Made by a program: the position numbers and the translations under genes
Notes under the pieces: model-generated
Database searches by the model: none
What the model was told of the DNA's origin: nothing
The model's input: the letters and a program-made list of their open reading frames with translations, nothing else
Shown: piece after piece, positions 1 to 5,944 of the stretch
How the letters are laid out: the number at the start of each line of letters is the position of its first letter
Numbering within the stretch: position 1 is the stretch's first letter
NCBI GenBank assembly: GCA_023299895.1
Contig: JALZWI010000130.1
Span: 1 to 9,493, forward strand
Reading direction: 5' to 3'
Length of the DNA: 9,493 nucleotides
From: Arenicella sp.
GTDB lineage: Bacteria > Pseudomonadota > Gammaproteobacteria > Arenicellales > Arenicellaceae

Positions 1-682
1 GACGACACAACAGCTGCGTGGTACGCGCCACACCTTAGTCCTCGTATTAGAAGCCTTGTTGAGACTTTCTCACCCAATCATGCCTTTTATAACTGAAGAG
101 ATCTGGCAGACTGTTAAACCCCTAGCCAATGTTGAGGGTGACACGATTATGACTTGCCAATACCCACTGTCTGACAGCAGTAAAATCAATCAAGCGTCCG
201 TTGATGAAATGACTTGGGTACAAGCTGTGATAACGGGTGTTCGTAATATTCGTGGTGAAATGAATATCAGCCCGGCCAAAGAATTACCCATTCTAATTCA
301 AGGTGCCAATCAAATCGATCGAAATTATTTAGCCGCCAACCAGGCTTATCTAAATAAATTTGGTCGCTTTGAATCCATCACTGACATTAAAGAAAAAGAG
401 GCTCCCGAATCAGCAACTGCCTTGGTTGGTGCAATGCGCGTATTAATTCCGCTGGGTTCTTTTATTGATGCCGAAGCTGAAATTGTGCGTTTAAACAAAG
501 AATTAGAAAAGGCTCAAAAGAACATTGATGGTGTCTCAGGACGACTTAACAATAAAGCATTTACCGACAAAGCACCTCCAACAGTAATCGAAAAAGCCCA
601 ACAACAGTTGAGTGATGCTGAATCAGCTAAACGGTTATTAGAAAAACAAATAACTCGAATGGAACAGTTTCTCAAGAGTTAA
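1..682 (+). CDS. valS: Valine--tRNA ligase, C-terminal part (5' end outside window)
   Basis: ValS charges tRNA-Val with valine in the cytoplasm. The reading frame is open from base 2, with no start, so only the last 226 residues are present and the catalytic and editing domains lie upstream of the window. The visible part begins in the anticodon-binding helical domain: LEALLRLSHPIMPFITEEIW is a hallmark of the ValS/IleS/LeuS class, followed by VRNIRGEMNISP. It ends in the ValS-specific C-terminal coiled-coil arm, from about base 460 to the stop. That arm carries an acidic, lysine-rich heptad pattern and the family segment FTDKAPPTVIEKAQ. The frame is intact to its stop. The gene converges with the minus-strand cluster downstream. 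The TTG at 56 is an internal leucine codon, not a start. Identification is firm. Confidence 0.97.
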   Translation, partial: TTQQLRGTRHTLVLVLEALLRLSHPIMPFITEEIWQTVKPLANVEGDTIMTCQYPLSDSSKINQASVDEMTWVQAVITGVRNIRGEMNISPAKELPILIQGANQIDRNYLAANQAYLNKFGRFESITDIKEKEAPESATALVGAMRVLIPLGSFIDAEAEIVRLNKELEKAQKNIDGVSGRLNNKAFTDKAPPTVIEKAQQQLSDAESAKRLLEKQITRMEQFLKS

Positions 683-789
683 TTTGTCGCCCCTGAAGTG
701 TTTATAAGGCTGGGTTATGACGGTGCTTGTTATACTGCCATCTTGGCAAAGAAACAGGGCCGCAGAAAAAGAGTAGCAGCACCTAAGCT
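683..789. other. Convergent intergenic spacer with small hairpin and extended -10-like motif
   Basis: This 107-bp spacer separates the converging ends of valS and the membrane-protein gene. It holds a 5-bp inverted repeat, TGCCA-TCT-TGGCA (736-748), without a T-run on either side, so it is a poor intrinsic terminator. Partly overlapping it on the + strand is TGTTATACT (728-736), which resembles an extended -10 element but has no recognisable -35. The minus strand has a CTCTTTTTC tract (765-773) with only 3-bp pairing before it. I see no open reading frame of note and no convincing terminator for either flanking gene. Confidence 0.3.
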
Positions 790-1233
790 CTAAATTTCTT
801 TTAGCTGATTTTGTTGCTCACTTGTTTGAGCAAGGCTATATACATAAACAATTGTGTAAATACCACCCATCACATACCCCAGACTAACAGTCTCAAGTAT
901 TTCAGGTGTGTGCGCCTCAACATTAACCCACCAAGACGCTCCAAAAATCAAACAACAGGTCAGCAAAATTGTTGTCCATATAATCAATATATAGTTATTC
1001 AGTAGATGGGAAAATAGCCTGAAAAATATTTCTATTAATGAGGTCATGAAAAAGGTCAGTACAAAACTATAACTTCCTTGTACGTAGGTCGCTTTGATCG
1101 CAACCATCATGCCATGTTTATGATTGACAAAGTAAGCCCAGCAGCCATAACAAATAAAGCCAATGATTCCACTCACTAAGCCACGTTGATATGGCTTTAG
1201 CAGCGCAAAACGCTGTGTAACGACTTCAAACAT
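790..1233 (-). CDS. Unrecognised small integral membrane protein (four predicted helices)
   Basis: I do not recognise this 147-residue protein as a named family. The sequence shows four hydrophobic stretches at about residues 19-37, 52-74, 81-103 and 113-133. A short basic N-terminus precedes them and a polar tail ends QQNQLKEI, so a four-helix inner-membrane protein is likely. The segment NHKHGMMVAIKATYVQGSYSF, between helices 1 and 2, is the most distinctive polar part and would be the place to look for conservation. The ATG start has no obvious ribosome-binding site and lies 21 bp after the stop of the YHS-domain gene. It may therefore be translated from the same message as the last gene of the lipid-type cluster. 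A role in that cluster (transport, or membrane anchoring of a partner) is only inference. Existence as a gene is well supported by length, intact frame and membrane pattern. Confidence 0.75.
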   Translation of the reverse strand: MFEVVTQRFALLKPYQRGLVSGIIGFICYGCWAYFVNHKHGMMVAIKATYVQGSYSFVLTFFMTSLIEIFFRLFSHLLNNYILIIWTTILLTCCLIFGASWWVNVEAHTPEILETVSLGYVMGGIYTIVYVYSLAQTSEQQNQLKEI

Positions 1234-1237
1234 TAGT

Positions 1238-1250
1238 CTGATTTAATCAG
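1238..1250. repeat. Perfect 6-bp inverted repeat in a short spacer
   Basis: CTGATT-T-AATCAG lies in the 21-bp spacer between the YHS-domain gene and the membrane-protein gene, 4 bp before the latter's ATG. As RNA it could form only a 4-bp stem with a 5-nt loop. As DNA it is a neat dyad. It may affect translation of the downstream gene, or it may be chance in AT-rich sequence. Confidence 0.25.
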
Positions 1251-1254
1251 TAAA

Positions 1255-1704
1255 TTACTTGGCAAGTAAACCCGACCAATTAGCATCAGCCTCTTTTATG
1301 AAATTTTCTTTATTAGCCGACCACTTCTCATTAATACTATTATTGTAATTTAGATAAAGCTTACCATCATAGATGGTGAACAATTCTGGCTTGATAGATG
1401 CAGTGGTGTTCTGTGACACCGCGTAAGCACAATAGCCACCGTATTGCGGTGTATATTTTTCTGGATCGGAGACGAATAAATCCAAATTCTCTTGTGAAGA
1501 AAACAACCATTTTGCTTGTTTATATTCAGTCGAGTAACGCTTATCACCTTCGACTGGTTTGCCTTGTGTAAAGTAGGCAACGGTGTCATAACCTTTGATA
1601 GCATTATTTGAAAAGGTACTGGTATAAACTGGGTCAAGTGCCAGTGCATTTAATGCCCAAACAGAGCTTACGAGAACCAACACTAATTTTAGATAATATT
1701 TCAT
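1255..1704 (-). CDS. Exported YHS-domain protein (cysteine form of the YHS (seleno)protein family)
   Basis: This is a 149-residue secreted protein. Residues 1-22 form a Sec-type signal peptide: a basic MKYYLK start, a hydrophobic core, and an A-L-A cleavage site before LDPVY. The mature part is a single YHS domain: AIKGYDTVAYF (about 35-45), YKQAKWLFSS, DPEKYTPQYGGYCAYAV (80-96), then LFTIYDGKLYLNYN. In the family annotated 'YHS domain-containing (seleno)protein' the position of Cys92 can be selenocysteine; here it is an ordinary cysteine codon. YHS domains are often associated with metal binding, but the function of this family is not established. The start is set at the ATG at 1704, because AGGAA (1713-1717) sits 8 nt before it. 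The GTG at 1710 would leave only 2 nt. The ribosome-binding site overlaps the stop of the acyltransferase gene upstream, which suggests co-translation. Confidence 0.88.
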   Translation of the reverse strand: MKYYLKLVLVLVSSVWALNALALDPVYTSTFSNNAIKGYDTVAYFTQGKPVEGDKRYSTEYKQAKWLFSSQENLDLFVSDPEKYTPQYGGYCAYAVSQNTTASIKPELFTIYDGKLYLNYNNSINEKWSANKENFIKEADANWSGLLAK

Positions 1705-1712
1705 GATCACGA

Positions 1713-1717
1713 TTCCT
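1713..1717 (-). promoter_or_regulatory. Ribosome-binding site that fixes the YHS-protein start
   Basis: AGGAA on the minus strand lies 8 nt before the ATG at 1704 and only 2 nt before the GTG at 1710, so it favours the ATG. It overlaps the TAG stop (1716-1718) of the upstream acyltransferase gene, a typical arrangement for translational coupling. Confidence 0.65.
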
Positions 1718-2516
1718 ATATTTGATATACGCCATTAGTAAATTGATCAAGTTTAGTCGCCACTAACTTTTGGCAATGATCAGCACACTCCTTACGCGTA
1801 TCGAAGTCACTAAGATAGCAGACTGGATGAAAATGTACTATGACGTCAACTTTTTTTAATGCAAAAAGCTTAAAAAAATGTGGTGTAAAAGGCATATCTG
1901 CATACCAGGCATAATGATCCAACATAGTCTGATTCATTTTATTACCAGCCTGATGCGTATAAGCTACAGTGATTGGCTGAATCGGAATAGCTTGAACTTG
2001 TGCAGTATCTGACTCTAAATTAACCGCTTCAAACAAACTCGATTTAAAAGGTTCAACATGTACACCATCCGTGCTGGTTCCTTCAGGAAATAAAATCAAA
2101 CTATTGCCATCAATAATATGTTGTTGCATTACAGCCAATGAATGCTTTGTTTTGCCGGCTTTTCGGTCAATAAATAATGTGTTTTGGTATTTAGCGTATT
2201 TGCCTAATATTGGCCAGTTGGCTACTTCGGACTTGGCGACAAAAAACGCTGGGATATTACCTAGCACAAAGATATCAAGATACGAAATATGATTACTGAC
2301 ATACAAGGATGGATGTTGTTTTGACTCGGCACCTGTAAACCGGACACTGAGGCCTAAAATCACCCTAACACCCTGGTGAAACACATGGGGTATCCGTGTG
2401 TGATTTGGAACCCTAAAAGCCCGCGCAATGATAAACAATAATGGCAGCACTGCCATCCATATTATTAACCCAGGCACACGCCAAAAAATATGTAAATAAT
2501 TTTTAGCGATCGTCAT
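1716..2516 (-). CDS. PlsC-type lysolipid acyltransferase, probable OlsA-like
   Basis: This 266-residue membrane-bound acyltransferase belongs to the PlsC/LPLAT superfamily. It would transfer an acyl chain from acyl-ACP or acyl-CoA to the hydroxyl of a lysolipid at the cytoplasmic face of the inner membrane. An N-terminal hydrophobic helix (about 11-32) is followed by the standard motifs: NHISYLD with the catalytic H76-x4-D81, LFIDRKAG (114-121), FPEGTSTDG (143-151), and the proline-containing block IPIQPITVAY (177-186). All catalytic residues are present. The gene directly follows an OlsB-like N-acyltransferase, 39 bp apart. OlsB-OlsA adjacency is the known arrangement for ornithine-lipid synthesis, where OlsA adds the second, ester-linked acyl chain. 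A 1-acylglycerol-3-phosphate acyltransferase (PlsC proper) is the alternative, but the neighbourhood favours an amino-acid lipid. The substrate cannot be read from the sequence. Confidence 0.85.
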   Translation of the reverse strand: MTIAKNYLHIFWRVPGLIIWMAVLPLLFIIARAFRVPNHTRIPHVFHQGVRVILGLSVRFTGAESKQHPSLYVSNHISYLDIFVLGNIPAFFVAKSEVANWPILGKYAKYQNTLFIDRKAGKTKHSLAVMQQHIIDGNSLILFPEGTSTDGVHVEPFKSSLFEAVNLESDTAQVQAIPIQPITVAYTHQAGNKMNQTMLDHYAWYADMPFTPHFFKLFALKKVDVIVHFHPVCYLSDFDTRKECADHCQKLVATKLDQFTNGVYQI

Positions 2517-2555
2517 AGAATAGTTTTCTTTGAGTTTAAAGTAGATTGCTATCAG

Positions 2556-3371
2556 CTACTTCTCAATTGATTTATTGACTAAAGCATGATTAGTGCCAAA
2601 CATCTCATTTGCGTCAACATAAATCGCAACAAAAGTCGTATTAAAGGTCGGATCAATAATTGCATGATCGCTAATTTTAGCACCAATCTTTAAGTAACCA
2701 CGCAGCATGGTCGGAACTGCCCCGCGTTTTTTACCTTTTGCTGGCTCCTGTGTAAAATCAGTAATAGCAATACTATTTATTTCAGGCTTAGGTTTAGGCA
2801 TTAATTTCGCTGATGCTAAATGTTTATGATAGAGATAAGATAAAATTTCAGTGTGCTGTTTGTAATCAGTCCCTGAAAAACTGGCGCAGCCAAACATCAG
2901 TTGATAATTATTTTTTTCAATAAACTGCATGGTGAACTTCCAAATCAACATCAGTATCGCCCCTCCTCTGCCTTTGGGAGAAACACAGGCGCGACTTAAT
3001 TCAATAATCCTATCGTAGTTCTGTCGAATGCCGCTTAAATCAAAGGCGTGCTCAGTGTAAAAAAACTGTTTATTAGACAACGCTAGGATACTCACGAGAC
3101 GCACAGTGCCAACTACTTCTTGTTCATTTTTTTTATCTACTACAATGACATGATAGGCAATCTCATCCCACTCATCTTCTTCACGCTCAGTGTTAAGCAT
3201 CTCACGCGTTATTTCACCGCCACTTTCTTTAAACAAAACTTGGTAGCGTAAGTTTTGCGCTGATTGTACTTCCTCAACCGTTTCGGCTAAACGCACATCA
3301 TAGCGACCCGCTGACATGCTGCCAGCAATTAACTTGGTCATTTGTTCAAATATTTTAGGAGTAATTGCCAT
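2556..3371 (-). CDS. OlsB-like GNAT N-acyltransferase (acyl-ACP to amino-acid amine)
   Basis: This 271-residue protein is of the GNAT fold family that includes OlsB (ornithine N-acyltransferase) and GlsB (glycine-lipid N-acyltransferase). Such enzymes move a 3-hydroxyacyl chain from ACP to the alpha-amine of an amino acid to make a lyso-amino-acid lipid. Family landmarks are present in order: LRYQVLF (41-47), the acidic EREEDEWDE (62-70), VGTVRL (88-92), IELSRACVSPKGRGG (123-137), FGCASFSGTD (160-169), and the C-terminal PTMLRGYLKIGAKI (220-233) followed by DPTFNTTFVAIYVD. The EWDEIAYH segment replaces the FDxxCDH commonly seen in OlsB, so the amine acceptor may differ. The gene starts 5 bp after the ATP-grasp gene and is followed by an OlsA-like gene. 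The ATG start lacks a strong ribosome-binding site, which suggests coupling to the upstream gene. The family is firm; the amino acid used is unknown. Confidence 0.85.
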   Translation of the reverse strand: MAITPKIFEQMTKLIAGSMSAGRYDVRLAETVEEVQSAQNLRYQVLFKESGGEITREMLNTEREEDEWDEIAYHVIVVDKKNEQEVVGTVRLVSILALSNKQFFYTEHAFDLSGIRQNYDRIIELSRACVSPKGRGGAILMLIWKFTMQFIEKNNYQLMFGCASFSGTDYKQHTEILSYLYHKHLASAKLMPKPKPEINSIAITDFTQEPAKGKKRGAVPTMLRGYLKIGAKISDHAIIDPTFNTTFVAIYVDANEMFGTNHALVNKSIEK

Positions 3372-3376
3372 AGCTG

Positions 3377-4420
3377 TTAATAATAGGTCTTTTTTATATG
3401 TTGGAACAATGCTCTGAGTGATACTTTATCACTACCTTGTTGAATGTTTCGTTGACCAATTTCAAATGCGAGCCGCCATTGTTTGAACAAAATTCGGTAT
3501 GCATCTACAACGGAATTTTTTGGGTCATAAATATTAGTAGATTCAGACGTAACGCCATTCACTTCTAAAACTTTAAATGATCGACCTGCTCGCAATTCGG
3601 ACGCGCTTGTCGCTCGAATATCATAGCGTCCAAAGTAGAAGTCGTTAAGTTGTTTACTAAGCATATCAATTTGATTAATAAGTTCTGGCGTAATGTTTTG
3701 AGCGCCATCTAAAAACACTGAGCCCCGACAATGCGAGCCAATTTCAACCACTTTAAACGCTTCCTCTTGCTTCAATACTAAGTCTAATTTATCTTGATGT
3801 AATTCAAGTAAATATTGCGCCATATAGTGTGTGCGAGGGTTTTCCATAATCAGTTGCTCGAGATTTTTCAGTCCATCACCAACGAGCACAGGAAATGTTT
3901 TTTCAGTTATAGAAAAAATATTGCCAACGGATTGATTGGCTTTTCGATAATAAAAAACGCCGAACTCTTCACCCTCGACATGTTCCTGAACAATCACATC
4001 GCCAAGTGCTGACTGTAAATACGCATCTACTTCTTGATTACCACGAACTACCGCCACGTCTAAACCGCGCTGACCAAAATCTGGTTTCATCACGATAGGA
4101 TAAGATAGTTTTAAGTCATGCATAAAACGATGTACTGATTCAATTCGATGCGTCAGGTCATCCGTGTATTTCAACATAATGAATCGCGCAAGAAACTCAG
4201 AACCTATTAATTTCTCTAAACTGTCGGCCTTGCGCTCACCGATTAAACCACTCATAGGCATGCTAGGGTTAACTGAAAGAAAAGTTAGTCCCTTAAAACG
4301 AATACTTAGAAAACAAATATAGAAAACAACCGGCAAGTAAAACACAGGCATAGGCCAAAATTCCCAGCGTATTGCCCGGCGTAATTTTGAACGAATTAGT
4401 TGTTTAGTCCTATATTGCAA
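3377..4420 (-). CDS. ATP-grasp ligase with hydrophobic N-terminus (substrate unknown)
   Basis: This is a 347-residue ATP-grasp protein. ATP-grasp enzymes activate a carboxylate as an acyl-phosphate and join it to an amine, thiol or similar group. Numbered from the TTG at 4420, the features are as follows. A basic start leads to WEFWP (19-23) and a hydrophobic stretch (about 24-40) that could dip into or span the membrane. FLSVNPSMPMSGLIGERK (47-64) follows. The nucleotide-binding part is YPIVMKPDFGQRGLDV (107-121) with its lysine, and VQEHVEGEEFGVFYY (144-158). Then come GSHCRGSVFLDG (228-239), FGRYDIR (263-269), and LEVNG (285-289) with the metal-binding acidic and Asn residues. The fold appears complete. 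AGGA 5 nt before the TTG at 4420 supports that start; the in-frame TTG at 4435 has no such site. It precedes the OlsB-like gene by 5 bp, so the two are probably co-translated. D-Ala-D-Ala ligase-like annotation is common for such proteins, but I see no reason to claim that activity. Confidence 0.82.
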   Translation of the reverse strand: MQYRTKQLIRSKLRRAIRWEFWPMPVFYLPVVFYICFLSIRFKGLTFLSVNPSMPMSGLIGERKADSLEKLIGSEFLARFIMLKYTDDLTHRIESVHRFMHDLKLSYPIVMKPDFGQRGLDVAVVRGNQEVDAYLQSALGDVIVQEHVEGEEFGVFYYRKANQSVGNIFSITEKTFPVLVGDGLKNLEQLIMENPRTHYMAQYLLELHQDKLDLVLKQEEAFKVVEIGSHCRGSVFLDGAQNITPELINQIDMLSKQLNDFYFGRYDIRATSASELRAGRSFKVLEVNGVTSESTNIYDPKNSVVDAYRILFKQWRLAFEIGQRNIQQGSDKVSLRALFQHIKKTYY

Positions 4421-4425
4421 ATCAA

Positions 4426-4429
4426 TCCT
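4426..4429 (-). promoter_or_regulatory. Ribosome-binding site favouring the TTG start at 4420
   Basis: AGGA on the minus strand is 5 nt before the TTG at 4420. The alternative in-frame TTG at 4435 has no purine-rich element upstream and comes two codons after an in-frame TGA (4444-4442). This site therefore argues for the shorter protein. Confidence 0.5.
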
Positions 4430-4441
4430 AGCCAAGTAAGT

Positions 4442-4455
4442 TCATCAAATGATGA
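4442..4455. repeat. Small hairpin-forming inverted repeat before the ATP-grasp gene
   Basis: TCATC-AAAT-GATGA forms a 5-bp stem with a 4-nt loop in the 55-bp spacer between the NRDE gene and the ATP-grasp gene. It is not followed by a T-run on the minus strand, so it is not an intrinsic terminator. It could mark an RNA-processing or translation-control point, or be chance. Confidence 0.2.
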
Positions 4456-4475
4456 AAATCAAACAAATAGAAACG

Positions 4476-5237
4476 TTAACCAGTAGTGGTTACAGCAGAA
4501 ACGGCAGCCCTAGTTTTTAAATCAATCAATGCTATTTCAATGGCCGGTTCAAATTGCGCCTCACATGGAGAACCATCCGTGTAGGCAAATCGTGCCACCC
4601 TAGAATCAACGCTAATATGACTTAAGCTAACCGTATTTGCATCATCACGATGCATGCATACCGATTGTTCTGACTTATGTGGGAAATGGCTATTATGATA
4701 TGCCAGATAGTCTTCTACTTCGGCCGACTCTAGTAGGTGTAAGTCGGCAAAGTATTGTTTGCGACTTGATTTTACATGTTTCGCGTTTACCGAAGATGAT
4801 GACTTTGGGGTGCTAACATTAGGTTGAACTCTAGCTTGATGGCCATCCCAAACAAATAAGGCATTATCGCCATTGCGTTCAATAAGAAACATTCTAAATG
4901 CCCGATAATTTATCAACTCAAGCTTATTAAAATCAGTAACCGCTTGAGCTATAGAGTTAATCGCAGCAAATTTACGAACAATTTCACCACGACTAATCCA
5001 ATCTTTATAAGTCGCAATTTGTTGAAATTCATAATGATTTAATAGACAGACAGTTAGCCCACATTCATTAACCGCAATCCATGTACCACCTGCATCTACG
5101 TCGGTAGGTGAAATGTATCTCAATCCACCTTGTGTTTGTATGGCGGGTAATTCAGCACGGCTGCGCGAGAGTTGCTCATCACGGTTAAAAAAAAGCTCGT
5201 AGCCTTGCTCACGCAAAAACCAACTCATGGTGCACAT
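4476..5237 (-). CDS. NRDE/TANGO2-family protein
   Basis: This 253-residue protein belongs to the NRDE family (TANGO2 in eukaryotes). The signature FFNRDEQ is at residues 16-22, after a conserved MCTMSW start with Cys2. DAGGTWIAVNECGLTVCLLNHYE (49-71) is the second diagnostic block. An N-terminal Cys2 resembles an N-terminal-nucleophile hydrolase arrangement, but enzymatic activity has not been settled for the family. Eukaryotic TANGO2 has been linked to heme handling and to lipid/acyl-CoA homeostasis. The start is well set: the ATG shares one base with the stop of the DinB-like gene (TAATG), with AAGG (5248-5251) 10 nt upstream, so translation is probably coupled. Placement upstream of two lipid acyltransferases makes a lipid-related role plausible, but this is inference. 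There is no signal peptide, so it is probably cytoplasmic. Confidence 0.9.
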   Translation of the reverse strand: MCTMSWFLREQGYELFFNRDEQLSRSRAELPAIQTQGGLRYISPTDVDAGGTWIAVNECGLTVCLLNHYEFQQIATYKDWISRGEIVRKFAAINSIAQAVTDFNKLELINYRAFRMFLIERNGDNALFVWDGHQARVQPNVSTPKSSSSVNAKHVKSSRKQYFADLHLLESAEVEDYLAYHNSHFPHKSEQSVCMHRDDANTVSLSHISVDSRVARFAYTDGSPCEAQFEPAIEIALIDLKTRAAVSAVTTTG

Positions 5238-5803
5238 TAGGAACTAACCTTGTCTGCATATACAGTGTTTGCCTGATCCAATTGTTTGGTGAAATTACGC
5301 GTAGGAATAGCAACACCGAACTCATCATCAGTAGCGATACCCAAAGAGCGAGTCATTGCTGCTATCATTGCATAGTGATGCACGGTGTGTGACTGCAAGA
5401 ACATCAACTCGCGCTCAAGCGTTGTAGTAACCTGGTTAATCAAATTATTTTTTTCACCTTCATCACTGTACTCCTCACTAATCGTATATTCTTTCTCAAA
5501 TAAGCTTATATCAAATTGCGTCAGCGATTTAATAAGTTTCTGTATGGTCGACTTTGCATAGTCTATATCAGTTTCTAAACGCCCGTCTCGAGCTCGTTCA
5601 TCAAAACGAAACTCGGCCTTTGCTAACTGATGAAAAAAACATTGATAATGTTCAAGCACGTGCCTAAAGTGTGTACCAATATCTGACTGAAATGCTGGCT
5701 TAAAACCTTGCATGTACTGATCAGCGTTCAGCAAAGTAAGTAAATTTAGCCCTTCTTGCAATCCTGCAATATTGATATCAATTAAGCTCTGTTGATTTGG
5801 CAT
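5237..5803 (-). CDS. DinB-like four-helix protein
   Basis: This 188-residue protein is of the DinB-like (DinB/YfiT) metal-binding fold. Family members form a four-helix bundle with a metal bound by three histidines and include thiol-dependent transferases and hydrolases; most have no known substrate. Candidate ligands are His48 in THFRHVLEHY (44-53) and His139 and/or His142-143 in SHTVHHYAMIAAM (138-150). The loop FDERARDGRLETD (67-79) is also characteristic of this subgroup. The name DinB does not imply DNA-damage induction here, and I see no LexA-type operator upstream. The ATG has no recognisable ribosome-binding site and lies 3 nt after a perfect TATAAT hexamer, in an AT-rich leader. Its stop overlaps the start of the NRDE gene by one base. 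It is the first gene of the seven-gene minus-strand group. Confidence 0.82.
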   Translation of the reverse strand: MPNQQSLIDINIAGLQEGLNLLTLLNADQYMQGFKPAFQSDIGTHFRHVLEHYQCFFHQLAKAEFRFDERARDGRLETDIDYAKSTIQKLIKSLTQFDISLFEKEYTISEEYSDEGEKNNLINQVTTTLERELMFLQSHTVHHYAMIAAMTRSLGIATDDEFGVAIPTRNFTKQLDQANTVYADKVSS

Positions 5804-5944
5804 ATTATTATAAAAATTATTATGTTCAGAAAAATAAAGACACTTAGCAAATACCTATTCAACACCTGAAGAATAACAGTATGCTTTATTATGTTTACTT
5901 GCACACTAACCATAGACCCCAAGACATTTAATTCTATTTCATGA
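5804..5944 (-). promoter_or_regulatory. AT-rich gap with a candidate promoter for the seven-gene group
   Basis: This 141-bp gap is the largest between minus-strand genes and is distinctly AT-rich. Reading the minus strand, a perfect TATAAT (5812-5807) lies 3 nt before the DinB-like ATG, with no good -35 at the usual distance. Used as a -10 it would give a nearly leaderless message, which fits the absence of a ribosome-binding site. Other weak boxes exist further upstream, for example CATACT around 5880. I see no clear rsmE terminator here, so read-through from the rsmJ-rsmE transcript remains possible. Confidence 0.35.

Noticed and set aside
736..748. TGCCA-TCT-TGGCA as an intrinsic terminator of valS
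   Set aside because: The stem is only 5 bp and no T-run follows on either strand.
1705..1710. GTG start at 1710 for the YHS protein
   Set aside because: Only 2 nt separate it from the AGGAA element; the ATG at 1704 has an 8-nt spacing and gives a better signal peptide start.
5772..5781. TTGATATCAA palindrome, resembling half of an FNR/CRP-type site
   Set aside because: It lies inside the DinB-like coding region (Ile-Asp-Ile-Asn codons), lacks the full consensus, and is expected by chance in AT-rich sequence.
5237..5803. SOS regulation suggested by the DinB name
   Set aside because: The DinB/YfiT fold family is named historically; no CTGT-N8-ACAG operator is visible in the upstream gap.
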